From CBDCME01 sp965218865 (GTDB lineage Bacteria > Pseudomonadota > Alphaproteobacteria > JAAXGF01), in contig CBDCME010000076.1 of the NCBI GenBank assembly GCA_965218865.1, positions 1 through 64,000 of the forward strand: 64,000 bases of DNA. The letters run 5' to 3'. The position numbers were made by a program, and so were the translations under genes. Numbering within the stretch: position 1 is the stretch's first letter; each line of letters opens with the position of its first letter. The notes beneath the pieces were generated by a model that was not told the DNA's origin, ran no database searches, and was given only the letters and a program-made list of their open reading frames with translations. This document shows, in pieces, positions 1 to 8,946 of this stretch.

Positions 1-210
1 GGTCAGTTGAGCACGGTCGACGGCGACCGGCGTCTCGGTCGCCGTCTGGGCCGCCGTGGAGGTAGCCGCTGCCCATGCGCCGAGCCAGAAAAGGGTGCCG
101 GCGATCGGCAGCCAGGTAACAAACAAACCCCTTCGTGCCTCGCGTCGGGCACGTCCAACCGTCCTCACGGTGGCGGCGGCCGAACCGCGCACGCGCTCCC
201 CGCCGGTCAC
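1..210 (-). CDS. N-terminal part of a secreted or membrane-anchored protein (runs off the window)
   Basis: The reading frame runs leftwards off the window. Two in-frame GTG starts are possible, at 210 (preceded by a purine-rich AGGGGCGG stretch) and at 168. From the second start the protein has an Arg-rich N-terminus, a hydrophobic core (LFVTWLPIAGTLFWLGAW) and a small-residue AAATSTAA segment, which together look like a signal peptide. The gene lies just downstream of the cold-shock gene on the same strand. In many alphaproteobacteria that position holds a DUF192 protein, but the DUF192 domain would lie outside the window, so this identity is an inference from context only. Confidence 0.5.
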   Translation of the reverse strand, partial: MTGGERVRGSAAATVRTVGRARREARRGLFVTWLPIAGTLFWLGAWAAATSTAAQTATETPVAVDRAQLT

Positions 211-270
211 GGCCGCCCCTACCGACACGCTACACGTCAACCGGTATCGATGCCCAGCGGAGACCCGGCC

Positions 271-816
271 TTAGCCGGCACTCACCTCGGCGACCTGCAT
301 GCCTTTCGGTCCTTGGCCGACGCGGACTTGAATCTCCTGTCCCCGATCAAGGTCCTCCAGGCCGCAACGGCGGAGAGTGTGAATGTGGACGAATACGTCG
401 GGCGAACCGTCGTCCAGCGACACGAAGCCATAACCTTTTTCTCGGTTGAACCACTTCACTGTCGCGGGAACGAATTCGCCCACCGAATCCAGAGGCGAAT
501 GGCGTCGCCGCCCAAATTTTCCCGTCGCCTGCCTGGGCTGGCTGGCGGCGGGCGAGACGGTACTTTCGTCTACATCCACCACACGCTCGGCCTGCATTCC
601 TTTTTGCCCCTGACTAACGGTAAACGAAACGGTGACACCGTCCTCGATGCATTCCAACCCAATCTTGCGAAGTGTTGAAACATGGAGAAAAACATCCCCG
701 CCGCCTCCCTCAGGCGAAATGAAACCGAACCCTTTTTCCGCATTGTACCACTTAATCGTGCCCCTCATCAGGGCCGACTCATCGACGGCGCTCTCTTCCC
801 TGGTTTGATCAATCAT
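271..816 (-). CDS. Cold-shock protein with two CSD domains
   Basis: This 181-residue protein has two cold-shock (OB-fold) domains, roughly residues 17-82 and 116-180. Each carries the RNP1-like signature: KGFGFISPEGGGGDVFLHV in the first and KGYGFVSLDDGSPDVFVHI in the second. A linker rich in Pro, Arg and Ser joins them. Such proteins bind single-stranded RNA or DNA and act as cytoplasmic RNA chaperones. Double-CSD proteins of about 180-200 residues are typical of alphaproteobacteria, whereas CspA has about 70 residues. The ATG at 816 is preceded by GAGG; an internal Met at residue 17 (MRGTIKWYN) could give a shorter form. The small secreted-protein gene follows on the same strand. Confidence 0.93.
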   Translation of the reverse strand: MIDQTREESAVDESALMRGTIKWYNAEKGFGFISPEGGGGDVFLHVSTLRKIGLECIEDGVTVSFTVSQGQKGMQAERVVDVDESTVSPAASQPRQATGKFGRRRHSPLDSVGEFVPATVKWFNREKGYGFVSLDDGSPDVFVHIHTLRRCGLEDLDRGQEIQVRVGQGPKGMQVAEVSAG

Positions 817-1082
817 GGCCTCAATTCTTATTTTGAATCGGACTCTACCAACTGAACGCTAGCACAATTGAACCGAGGCTACAATTCAGCACTTCATCAT
901 CTATTGCGTGGGCAATTCTCGTTGGTTTGGGCGGGCAACTAGAGAAACGGCGTAACATCTGCCCGGCTCGCCGGCCCGCCGGGGAAGCCGGCACGCATTT
1001 TCCAGTTCACGGCTGGTTTCCTTCGATCCCACGCCGTCCGTGGCTGCGCCTCTTCGCTGTTGATTCGCCGGGCCCCCGCGGT

Positions 1083-2708
1083 TCACTGGAAGTGATGGCC
1101 GTTGACGAGGAGATGAGTGCCGACACTGGCGGCGTATCCCAGCGCCACCGCCCAACTCCATTTCAAATGGGACATGAAGGTATAGATTCCCCGGGCGGTG
1201 CCCATCACGGCGACTCCCGCGGCCGACCCGATCGACAACATCGATCCACCGACCCCCGCCGTGAGCGTTACCAAGAGCCACTGGCCGTGATCCATTTCGG
1301 GCATCATGGCGAGAACGGCGAACATGACCGGTATGTTATCAATAAGAGCCGATAGGATGCCCACCAGGATGTTGGCGTTGGTGGCCCCGAGGTCGCCATA
1401 CATGAATTGCGACAACAGCCCCAGGTAGCCGAGGGTGCCGAGACCCCCGACGCACAGAATGATCCCGTAGAAAAACATCATCGTGTCCCATTCCGCCCTG
1501 GCCAATTTGGCGAAGATATCGAATCTCCGGTCGGAATCCGGCTTCGTTTCGGTCAAGGTTAACGTCGGTTGCGGGACCGTGATTTTGGGTCTCTGAATCA
1601 TCGCTACCCCGGGGGTGGCCAGTATCGTTGTTTGGGGAATCGTTAGTGTCATTTCCGGAATCGTAATCACCGGTTCGACGCCAGGCGCCGTGGGATGCGG
1701 ATCGGAAGCGGATTTTTCGATTTCGAAACCGATATCCTCGAGGTTGTCCCCCGAGGGATCGGAGAATGATTCGACTCTCCTCAGATAGTATCCATAGAGT
1801 TTCAAGAGCCCGAGACCGGTCATCATGCCGATGACGGGGGGGAGATGGAGAAAATTGTGGGCCGATACGGCCAGGGTAATGGTCAGGACGAACAGCCCGA
1901 CCACGACCCAGGCACCGTGGCGCAATTGGGCTTTTTGATCGCCGGATTCGGGCAGCTCATTGGGAACGGCGAACATCAAGATGACCGCGGGGATCAACCA
2001 GTTCACGATCGAGGGAATGATGAGCGCGAAGAATTCGTGAAACTGGATGATCCCTTTCTGCCACACCATCAGTGTCGTGATATCGCCGAAGGGACTGAAG
2101 GCGCCGCCGGCGTTGGCCGCGACAACGACGTTGATGCAGCCCACGACCACGAAACCGTGCCGTTTACCTCCGACCGCCAGAATCACCGTCGCCATCAGCA
2201 ACGCCGTCGTCAGATTGTCGGCGATGGGAGAGATGGCAAAGGACAGACCGCCGGTAATCCAGAAGATCGTGCGCAAGGAAAAATCCCGCCCCACGAGCCA
2301 GGCCCGGAGCAAATCGAACACGCCGCGCTCGTCCATGGTGTTGATGTAGGTCATCGCCGCGAGAAGGAAGAGAAACAGCTCGACGAACTCGAGCAGATTG
2401 TGGCGAACGGCGACTTCCGCCGTGTGGACGTCGCCGTGCTGCGCCAGAGCTACGGCGACGAGCGCCCATATCAACCCCGCCGCGACCATGACCGGCTTCG
2501 ATTTTCGAAGGTGCAGGACTTCCTCGCCAATCACCAGGACGTAGGCGGCGAAGAACAATCCCAGGCAGGCGAAACCGGCCCAGTGGGTAGTTAAATCGAC
2601 GGTGGCTCCGAGGTTTTCCGCCGCGGCGGCAAGATCAGGGAGAAAAACCAGAATCGCGGCGACGGCGGCCGATCCGGAGCGTCGCAGGTTTAACCTTGAA
2701 TGTTCCAT
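1083..2708 (-). CDS. nhaD: Sodium:proton antiporter NhaD
   Basis: This 541-residue polytopic inner-membrane protein belongs to the NhaD branch of the ion-transporter superfamily and exchanges Na+ or Li+ for protons. Family hallmarks are visible: SPIADNLTTALLMA (about 160-173), AFSPFGDITTLMVWQKG (about 203-219) and SALIDNIPVMFA (about 453-464). The first 30 residues resemble a cleavable signal, as is known for NhaD. Unusually, residues 312-395 form a hydrophilic insertion containing two similar Pro/Thr-rich stretches (ITIPEMTLTIPQTTI and ITVPQPTLTLTETKP), so the protein is longer than the usual roughly 480 residues. The gene is 198 bp downstream of mnmA on the same strand and could be read from that operon or from its own promoter. 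Confidence 0.9.
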   Translation of the reverse strand: MEHSRLNLRRSGSAAVAAILVFLPDLAAAAENLGATVDLTTHWAGFACLGLFFAAYVLVIGEEVLHLRKSKPVMVAAGLIWALVAVALAQHGDVHTAEVAVRHNLLEFVELFLFLLAAMTYINTMDERGVFDLLRAWLVGRDFSLRTIFWITGGLSFAISPIADNLTTALLMATVILAVGGKRHGFVVVGCINVVVAANAGGAFSPFGDITTLMVWQKGIIQFHEFFALIIPSIVNWLIPAVILMFAVPNELPESGDQKAQLRHGAWVVVGLFVLTITLAVSAHNFLHLPPVIGMMTGLGLLKLYGYYLRRVESFSDPSGDNLEDIGFEIEKSASDPHPTAPGVEPVITIPEMTLTIPQTTILATPGVAMIQRPKITVPQPTLTLTETKPDSDRRFDIFAKLARAEWDTMMFFYGIILCVGGLGTLGYLGLLSQFMYGDLGATNANILVGILSALIDNIPVMFAVLAMMPEMDHGQWLLVTLTAGVGGSMLSIGSAAGVAVMGTARGIYTFMSHLKWSWAVALGYAASVGTHLLVNGHHFQ

Positions 2709-2906
2709 GTTCCACTTCCTGTCGAGAGGATCGATGTATTGATCCGTGCCCTTTATCGTTTTTTGATTGCTGGGGAAAGCACGGAGCGACGCCGTTGTCG
2801 GATTTTGGATCCGTCGGTGTGTCGGGAGTCGAAGGAAAAACAGCGAATTTCGCCCTATGGGGCCGTGTTCGAGGAGAAAGGCGCCGGCTCGAGGCGGTCG
2901 CAGTTT

Positions 2907-4019
2907 TCAGGCCGCGAGGGCGGATTTGGGGCGTTCGATCCAGCCGCCCCCCAAGACTCGCTCGTTCTGGTAAACCACGCACGCCTGGCCAGGGGCTATT
3001 CCAGCCTGGGGGTTGGCCAGCGCCACCGCGGCACGTCTCCCACCGAGCCCGAAAATTTTTGCCGATACGGCGGCTTGGTTGGCACGGAGCTTGACCTCGA
3101 CCTCGATCGGTTGGGAAGAAAGCGGGCTGTCACCGAGCCAGTTGATATCCTTGATCGTCAATTCGGCGCGCATGAGCGCCTGGCGCGGGCCGACGACGAC
3201 GCGCCGATCGGCGGCGTCGATACGGACGACGTACAACGGCTCGCGCCAGGCGATGCCGAGGCCACGGCGCTGGCCGACCGTGAAACGGGCGATCCCGTCG
3301 TGGACGCCGAGGGTGGGGCCATCGACGTGGACAATTGGTCCCGGGGCCTGGGCCTCGGGTCTCAGGCGCGCGATGGCATCGACATAGGATCCCTCGGGAA
3401 CGAAACAGATGTCCTGGCTGTCCGGCTTTTCGGCGACCGGGAGGGAGAATTCGGCCGCCACCGCGCGGGTCTCGTCCTTGTCCACCTCGCCCAGTGGAAA
3501 CCACAACCGCTCCAATTGATCGGGGGTGGTTGCGAAAAGAAAATAACTCTGGTCCCGACGGCCGTCGGTGGCGCGGTGCAATTCGATGCCGGCGTTTCCC
3601 ACCACTCGGCGCGCGTAATGGCCGGTCGCCAAAGCATCGGCGCCGAGTTCGGCGGCGGTTTCGAGCAGGTCGCGAAACTTGACCGTCTGATTGCATCGTA
3701 CGCACGGAATGGGCGTTTCTCCGCGCAAATAGGCGGCGGCGAAATCGTCGATCACCTCGGCCTGGAAGCGGCTTTCGTAATCGAGGACGTAGTGGGGAAT
3801 TTTCAAGGTGTCCGCGACCCGGCGCGCGTCGCGGATGTCCTGGCCTGCGCAGCAGGCGCGCTTGCGGCGGATCGCTCGACCGTGATCGTAGAGCTGCAAG
3901 GTGATGCCGACGACCTCGTATCCCCGGCGCGCCAATAGGGCCGCCGTCACCGACGAATCGACTCCTCCCGACATGGCGACGACAACGCGCCCACGAGCCG
4001 ATGTTCGGGGGTGATTCAT
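2907..4019 (-). CDS. mnmA: tRNA-specific 2-thiouridylase MnmA
   Basis: MnmA adenylates U34 of tRNA-Lys, tRNA-Glu and tRNA-Gln and inserts sulfur to make 2-thiouridine in the cytoplasm. The protein of about 370 residues has the PP-loop SGGVDSSV near the N-terminus, the catalytic cysteine in IPCVRCN and the second redox cysteine in SQDICFVPEG, as expected for the family. The ATG at 4019 is chosen because GAAG precedes it; an upstream TTG at 4040 would add seven residues. It is the last gene of a run cysE, nifS-like, iscS, iscA, ferredoxin, mnmA. This fits a sulfur relay in which a cysteine desulfurase from the same operon supplies the persulfide. Confidence 0.95.
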   Translation of the reverse strand: MNHPRTSARGRVVVAMSGGVDSSVTAALLARRGYEVVGITLQLYDHGRAIRRKRACCAGQDIRDARRVADTLKIPHYVLDYESRFQAEVIDDFAAAYLRGETPIPCVRCNQTVKFRDLLETAAELGADALATGHYARRVVGNAGIELHRATDGRRDQSYFLFATTPDQLERLWFPLGEVDKDETRAVAAEFSLPVAEKPDSQDICFVPEGSYVDAIARLRPEAQAPGPIVHVDGPTLGVHDGIARFTVGQRRGLGIAWREPLYVVRIDAADRRVVVGPRQALMRAELTIKDINWLGDSPLSSQPIEVEVKLRANQAAVSAKIFGLGGRRAAVALANPQAGIAPGQACVVYQNERVLGGGWIERPKSALAA

Positions 4020-4044
4020 GTTCTTCAAGACCAGGTCCAAGCCC

Positions 4045-4377
4045 TCAGCCGGAAAGCATGTTGCGGGTTTCGCTGGGCAAGGAGACGGTCAGTCCATCGA
4101 GTTCCTCGGTCACGATGATCTGGCATCCGAGCCGCGAGGTGGGGGTCAGGCCAAAGGCCAGGTCCAACATATCCTCTTCGTCCTCGCTAGCCTCCTCAAG
4201 GCGCTCGTAATCGTCCTTGCTGACGATCACGTGGCAGGTGGAACAGGCCAGGGATCCCTCGCAAGCACCCTCGATGTCAATGTTGTTACGGTGGGCGATC
4301 TCGAGCACGGACAAGCCGCTGGGTGCATCTATTTCGCGGCGCGTTCCGTCAACCTCGATAAAGATAATTCTGGGCAT
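4045..4377 (-). CDS. fdx: ISC-type [2Fe-2S] ferredoxin
   Basis: This 110-residue adrenodoxin-type ferredoxin has cluster ligands in GACEGSLACSTCH (Cys39, Cys45, Cys48) and in RLGCQ (Cys85). An acidic stretch, EEASEDEEDMLD, resembles the partner-binding face of vertebrate-type and Isc ferredoxins. It transfers electrons during Fe-S cluster assembly. The start at 4377 gives MPRIIFIEVDG, the normal N-terminus of the family; an open frame upstream has no ferredoxin similarity. The gene sits 82 bp after iscA and 25 bp before mnmA on the same strand, consistent with one transcript. Confidence 0.94.
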   Translation of the reverse strand: MPRIIFIEVDGTRREIDAPSGLSVLEIAHRNNIDIEGACEGSLACSTCHVIVSKDDYERLEEASEDEEDMLDLAFGLTPTSRLGCQIIVTEELDGLTVSLPSETRNMLSG

Positions 4378-4459
4378 CTTTCCTGGCTCGACGACATTGC
4401 GGATAGCACCGTGTTTTTCCAACGACAAAATCAGCTGTGTGGAAATTTCATCGAATGGG

Positions 4460-4798
4460 TCAAACGCGAAAAGATTCACCGCAGCCGCAGCGGCCCTTTT
4501 CGTTCGGATTGTTAAACACGAAGCGGGAACCCAAGGCCTCCTCGATATAATCCATTTCGGTGCCCATAAGAAATAGGGTCGCTTGGGGATCGACGTAGAC
4601 CGTGATCCCGTCGTACTCGACGACTTCGTCGTGCGGTCCTCGTTCGTCCGCGAAGGATACCGTATACGACATTCCGGAACAGCCCGTCGCGCGAACCCCA
4701 ATTCGAATTCCGACCGATTCCTTGCCGTGCCTTTCGAGAAGGCAACGCATCCGCGCGGCCGCGGCTTCCGTAAGGCTGATGATTTGTTTCACGGACAC
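4460..4798 (-). CDS. iscA: A-type Fe-S carrier protein (IscA/ErpA family)
   Basis: This A-type carrier (HesB/IscA/SufA family) has about 112 residues and the three conserved cysteines: ATGCSG at about residue 38 and RCGCGES near the C-terminus. These proteins receive [2Fe-2S] or [4Fe-4S] clusters and pass them to apoproteins. The GTG at 4798 is chosen because AGAAGGA lies six bases upstream; a second in-frame GTG at 4792 is possible. The gene lies 80 bp after iscS. In classical isc operons iscU would stand between iscS and iscA; here there is no room for it. Confidence 0.92.
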   Translation of the reverse strand: MSVKQIISLTEAAAARMRCLLERHGKESVGIRIGVRATGCSGMSYTVSFADERGPHDEVVEYDGITVYVDPQATLFLMGTEMDYIEEALGSRFVFNNPNEKGRCGCGESFRV

Positions 4799-4878
4799 TC
4801 GCCGTCCTTCTGGTGGTTCCGGCCGACCCTGATGGTGGCGCATTTTCCTGCCATATATGGGGCCGATCGTGCAACTGT

Positions 4879-6087
4879 TCAATCGCCAGCGGCGCCGTCG
4901 GCGGCGACGCTTTCGCGCACCGCGGGCGAACGGTGCCGCGCCCGTAGCGTCTTGACGCAACGTACAACCGACGTCACCGCGTGGTCGATGTCCGCCTCGC
5001 TGGTGTATCGGCCGATACCGAAGCGAACGGCGGAAACCGCTGTTTCGCGGCCGACGCCGAGGGCGTGTAAGACATGGGAAGCCCCCGCCACCGACGAAGT
5101 GCACGCCGATCCCGGTGAAAGCGCCAGGTCCGGCAGGGACCGAATCAACGTTTCGCCGTCGATGCCCTCGAAACTGAGGTTGAGGTTGCCGGGAATGCGC
5201 CGCTCTCGGTGACCATTCCAGGTGACGCCCGAAAGCGCGACCGCGACGCCATTGTAGAGTCTGTCGCGGAGTTGGCGGATGCGTTCGTCCTCGCGCGCCA
5301 TTTCGCGGTCGGCGATGGCGCACGCTTCGCCGAATCCGACCACCAGCGGAGTCGCGAGGGTTCCGGACCGCAGGCCGCGTTCCTGTCCGCCGCCGTCGAT
5401 CTGGGCCGTGAGCCGAACCCGCGGTCGGCGCCGCACGTAGAGCGCGCCGATTCCCTTGGGACCGTACATTTTATGGCCTGATAGGCTCAAAAGGTCGATC
5501 TTCATCGCCTCCACGTCGAGTGCGATCTTGCCCGTGGCCTGGGCCGCGTCGGTGTGAAAAAAAACCCCGTTTTCCCTGCACAATTTCCCTATCGCCGCGA
5601 GGGGTTGGACGACACCGATCTCGTTATTGACGGCCATGATCGAAACCAGCAGGGTCCGGGCCGAGAGGGCGCGGCGTAATGCCTCCGGGTCGACGAGGCC
5701 GTCGTTTCCGACCGGCAAATAGGTCACCGAGACACCCTTGGCGGTGAGGCTCCGGCAGGTTTCGAGGACGCTCTTGTGCTCGGTTTCGGCCACGACGACG
5801 TGATTTCGTCCGGTTTTCGCGGTGTGAAACGCGACCGCGCCCTTGAGTGCCAGGTTGTTGGCCTCCGTGGCACCCGACGTCAATACGATTTCCCGGCTCT
5901 CGGCGGCGATCAATTCGGCGATCTGACGGCGCCCCAGCGTCACCGCTTCATCCGCCCGGAACCCAAATGCGTGCGAGGTCGAATGGGGGTTTCCGAACTC
6001 CTCGTTAAAGTACGGCAGCATGGCCCTGAGGACGCCCGGGTCGGTGGGAGTCGTCGCCTGGTAATCGAGGTAGATGGGTCGGTTCAT
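4879..6087 (-). CDS. iscS: Cysteine desulfurase IscS
   Basis: This fold-type I PLP enzyme of 402 residues removes sulfur from L-cysteine and hands it on as a persulfide. The PLP lysine is in LSGHKMYGPKG, the PLP-binding histidine in AETEHKS and the sulfur-carrying cysteine in SPGSACTSS. The N-terminus MNRPIYLDYQATTPTD is the usual one. Its ATG overlaps the TGA of the upstream desulfurase gene (ATGA), so the two are probably translationally coupled. The tail past residue 385 is rich in Ala, Arg and Asp and lacks the typical IscS ending that contacts IscU, which is notable because no iscU is nearby. Confidence 0.94.
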   Translation of the reverse strand: MNRPIYLDYQATTPTDPGVLRAMLPYFNEEFGNPHSTSHAFGFRADEAVTLGRRQIAELIAAESREIVLTSGATEANNLALKGAVAFHTAKTGRNHVVVAETEHKSVLETCRSLTAKGVSVTYLPVGNDGLVDPEALRRALSARTLLVSIMAVNNEIGVVQPLAAIGKLCRENGVFFHTDAAQATGKIALDVEAMKIDLLSLSGHKMYGPKGIGALYVRRRPRVRLTAQIDGGGQERGLRSGTLATPLVVGFGEACAIADREMAREDERIRQLRDRLYNGVAVALSGVTWNGHRERRIPGNLNLSFEGIDGETLIRSLPDLALSPGSACTSSVAGASHVLHALGVGRETAVSAVRFGIGRYTSEADIDHAVTSVVRCVKTLRARHRSPAVRESVAADGAAGD

Positions 6088-7244
6088 TCCGGCTGGCCGT
6101 GGGGCGCCATAATCAGATTCTTCTCGATTCGCTGGTATTGCCGACGGGCGGAGGTTTTCCTTACGCGTCGGTGGAATCTCCCCCACGCGTCGATGAACCG
6201 GGCCACGTCGTCTCCCGTCGAGGCCCATCCCAAACTTACGCGAATGGCGCAATCGGCGTCGGGGGCCTTCATCGCGCGCAAGACGTGCGAGCGGGTCACC
6301 TTACCCGACGAGCAGGCGGCCCCGGCGCTAATCGCGACGCCCGCCAGATCGAGAGCAATGACCTGGGTTTCGCTCGACACATCCGGCATGGACAGACACA
6401 CGGTGTTCGGCAGGCGGTGACTCTCGGCGCCGAAGATGCTGGACTGGGGCGCGATCTTCCGGACGCCCGCCTCGATGTCGTCACGCAAGGCCTCGATCCG
6501 CTGGAGTTTGTCATTTCGCGAAAGTTCCACGGCGACACCGAAGCCGACGATCCCGGCGACGTTCTCGGTACCCGGCCGCAGCCCGCCCTCCTGAGAACCA
6601 CCGTAAAACACCGGGGTCAGGTCGACACCGGGCGCGAATATTAGGGCTCCGACCCCCTGGGGGCCACCCAACTTATGGGCCGAAAGGGAAAGAATATGGG
6701 CCCCCAGCTGGGTCATGTCGATGGGCATTTTGCCCGCCGCCTGGACGGCGTCACAGTGAAACAGGGCCCCCTGGGCCCGCGCCAAAATACCGACCTCGGC
6801 GGCCGGTTGAATCACGCCCGTCTCGTTGTTGGCAAGCATCACCGAGACCAGGCACGGATTTGCGGAATTGGCCAACATGGCCGAAAGAGCGGCGAGATCG
6901 ATAACGCCGGCTGCGGTCACGGGGATGTGGCTTGCGTTCACGGCGGCGGACAGAACCGAATCGTGTTCGATCGCGGAGACGATCACGTTAGCGTGGCGAA
7001 ATCCCAAAATCGCTAGGTTGTTGGCTTCCGTGCCGCCGCTGGTGAATACGACACCGTCCGGCTCCGCGCCGACGAAGGCCGCGACCCGGGACCGCGCCTC
7101 CTCGACCAGGCGCCGGGCCCGCCGTCCCGGGTCGTGAACCGACGACGGATTTCCGACCTTGGACATCGCTCCGGCCATTGCGGCGACGACCTCCGGTCTG
7201 GTCGGTGCCGTAGCGTTGTAATCCAAATAACAGGGGCGGGTCAT
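6084..7244 (-). CDS. Second cysteine desulfurase (NifS/IscS-like)
   Basis: A second PLP cysteine desulfurase of 386 residues, clearly diverged from the neighbouring IscS. It keeps LDYNATAPTRPEV at the start, SAIEHDSV (PLP-stacking His), LSLSAHKLGGPQG (PLP lysine) and SAGAACSSGK (active-site Cys). The ATG at 7244 (MTRPCYLDYN) is preferred over an in-frame upstream codon because all homologues begin here. The tandem of a divergent desulfurase followed by IscS is known from Rickettsiales and other alphaproteobacteria. Which of the two feeds MnmA and which feeds Fe-S assembly cannot be told from sequence. Confidence 0.92.
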   Translation of the reverse strand: MTRPCYLDYNATAPTRPEVVAAMAGAMSKVGNPSSVHDPGRRARRLVEEARSRVAAFVGAEPDGVVFTSGGTEANNLAILGFRHANVIVSAIEHDSVLSAAVNASHIPVTAAGVIDLAALSAMLANSANPCLVSVMLANNETGVIQPAAEVGILARAQGALFHCDAVQAAGKMPIDMTQLGAHILSLSAHKLGGPQGVGALIFAPGVDLTPVFYGGSQEGGLRPGTENVAGIVGFGVAVELSRNDKLQRIEALRDDIEAGVRKIAPQSSIFGAESHRLPNTVCLSMPDVSSETQVIALDLAGVAISAGAACSSGKVTRSHVLRAMKAPDADCAIRVSLGWASTGDDVARFIDAWGRFHRRVRKTSARRQYQRIEKNLIMAPHGQPE

Positions 7245-7308
7245 TGCACGGCCATGGGACGAATTCCCGCTCACGCCGACGGCGATCGGCAGCCGATCCT
7301 CATCGGCG

Positions 7309-8058
7309 TCAACACGCCGGTGGCTTCGATGAATCTACTTTCTGATCGGGATCGAAATCGTTGGCATCGGATGAATCCGCCTCCGAATCTCTTTCCAATT
7401 CCTTGATCCGACCTTCGAGCCGCGATACGTGAGCGAGGAGACCATCGATGGCTCGGCTGACCGGATCGGGAAGGTCTCGCGACGGGGTGCCGTAAGCGTC
7501 GAATTTTTGGGTATCCGTCTTATCGCTGCGCGCGGCCGCTCGGGCGGGAACGCCCACGACCGTGACGCCCTCGGGAACGTCCTTCAGGACGACGGCGTTC
7601 GCACCCACGCGGGCGCGTTTTCCGATCGTAATGGGCCCCAGGATCTGGGCTCCGGAACCGACGACGACCCCGTCCTCCAAGGTCGGATGGCGTTTCTGAT
7701 TCGCTTGTGATTCGGAATCCCGATCGGGTGCGATTCCCCCCAGCGTGACGTCGTGGTAAAGCGTCACGTCGTCACCAATTTCGGCGGTTTCGCCGACAAC
7801 CACGCCAAGTCCGTGATCGATGAACAGTCCACGCCCGATTCGGGCCCCGGGATGAATCTCGATACCAGTCATTAGACGACCGAGATGGGAAACGATACGG
7901 CCCACTAGAAGCAAACCACGCCGCCACGAGAAATGGGCGATGCGGTAAAGCAGGATCGCGTGAAATCCGGGATAACAGAGAATTACCTCCAAACGCGAGC
8001 GCACCGCGGGATCGCGCGCGAACACAACGTTGATATCGTTCTTTAGAGTCTTGAACAT
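7309..8058 (-). CDS. cysE: Serine O-acetyltransferase CysE
   Basis: CysE makes O-acetylserine from serine and acetyl-CoA, the committed step of cysteine synthesis. The 249-residue protein has the left-handed beta-helix hexapeptide pattern (IEIHPGARIGRGLFIDHG, GVVVGETAEIGDDVTLYHDV) with the catalytic His in FIDHG and LYHDV. A charged tail after residue about 170 ends in SSKPPAC and is longer than in the shortest homologues. As first gene of the minus-strand run leading to two desulfurases, iscA, ferredoxin and mnmA, it couples cysteine supply to sulfur use. The start at 8058 (MFKTLKNDINVVF) is the family start. The 231-bp spacer to the divergent hydrolase gene must hold both promoters. Confidence 0.94.
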   Translation of the reverse strand: MFKTLKNDINVVFARDPAVRSRLEVILCYPGFHAILLYRIAHFSWRRGLLLVGRIVSHLGRLMTGIEIHPGARIGRGLFIDHGLGVVVGETAEIGDDVTLYHDVTLGGIAPDRDSESQANQKRHPTLEDGVVVGSGAQILGPITIGKRARVGANAVVLKDVPEGVTVVGVPARAAARSDKTDTQKFDAYGTPSRDLPDPVSRAIDGLLAHVSRLEGRIKELERDSEADSSDANDFDPDQKVDSSKPPAC

Positions 8059-8289
8059 CGTTGTCCCAGGCGAGTACTATGGCCGCCTTGAGATGAGCGG
8101 TACCCTCATCATAGTGACGGCTTCCCTTCCGGCAGCAATATGGGTTCCCGGCCCCGATCCGTCAAGAATTCGCCTGGACGAACGTGGAACCGGCTGTCGG
8201 CGGCATCGGCTCGTTCGACGTGCTTTTTCACCACTCTGTTCGATCGTCGTGCAATAATGTAGACATCCCTTTTAACGAGCCGAGCGCCA

Positions 8290-8946
8290 ATGCCCGAAGT
8301 TATTTTCAACGGCCCCGAGGGCAGACTCGAAGGCCGTTACCAACATGGTCGCGGACCAAACGCCCCGGTCGCGTTGATTCTCCACCCCCATCCCCAACAC
8401 GGGGGCACGATGAACAACAAGGTCGTGTTCACGATTTACCACGTCTTCGTGCGCTATGGGTTTTCCGTGCTGCGTTTCAACTTTCGCGGCGTTGGCCGGA
8501 GCCAAGGTAGATTCGACAACGGCCAGGGGGAACTCAGCGACGCGACCTCGGCACTCGATTGGATGCAGTCCTACAATCCCAACGCCCGCGGCTGTTGGAT
8601 CGGAGGGTTTTCATTCGGGGCCTGGATCTCGATGCAGGTTCTCATGCGGCGGCCGGAAATCGAGGGTTTTATCTCCGTCGCGCCGCCGGCCAACATGTAC
8701 GATTTCACCTTTCTCGCGCCGTGCCCGTCCTCCGGATTGATCATTCAAGGCAACCGTGACGACGTCGTTCCCGAGCCCGACGTCGCGAATCTCGCGGGCC
8801 GCCTCGGCAACCAGCGCGATATCGTGGTGGACTACGAAAAAATCGAGGGGGCCAATCATTTTTTCCACGAACGGCTCGATATCCTCTCCTCCCAGGTCGA
8901 CAATTACCTGGGTAAGCGGCTAAAGAAAAAAGAATCCGATAGCTAG
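8290..8946 (+). CDS. Alpha/beta hydrolase
   Basis: This 218-residue single-domain alpha/beta hydrolase of the YsgA/DLH-like type often stands beside desulfurase genes in alphaproteobacteria. Visible motifs are LILHPHPQHGGTMNN (oxyanion region), LRFNFRGVGRSQG, the nucleophile-elbow-like GGFSFGAW with Ser, QGNRDDVVP (acid) and GANHFF (catalytic His). The natural substrate is unknown. It is transcribed divergently from cysE, and its stop overlaps the stop of the convergent anmK gene by four bases. Confidence 0.85.
   Translation: MPEVIFNGPEGRLEGRYQHGRGPNAPVALILHPHPQHGGTMNNKVVFTIYHVFVRYGFSVLRFNFRGVGRSQGRFDNGQGELSDATSALDWMQSYNPNARGCWIGGFSFGAWISMQVLMRRPEIEGFISVAPPANMYDFTFLAPCPSSGLIIQGNRDDVVPEPDVANLAGRLGNQRDIVVDYEKIEGANHFFHERLDILSSQVDNYLGKRLKKKESDS

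Noticed and set aside
7..678. Plus-strand frame at the left edge
   Set aside because: Overlaps the cold-shock gene in antisense and has no domain.
1845..2594. Plus-strand frame of 249 codons across nhaD
   Set aside because: Antisense to the well-supported antiporter; composition (Arg, Asp, Gln, His rich) is that of a shadow frame.
2709..2906. Possible Na+/Li+ riboswitch upstream of nhaD
   Set aside because: The location would fit, but I could not match a known motif by eye.
2700..3938. A long plus-strand frame across mnmA
   Set aside because: It is antisense to mnmA, whose reading is secured by its PP-loop and cysteine motifs; long antisense frames are expected at this GC content.
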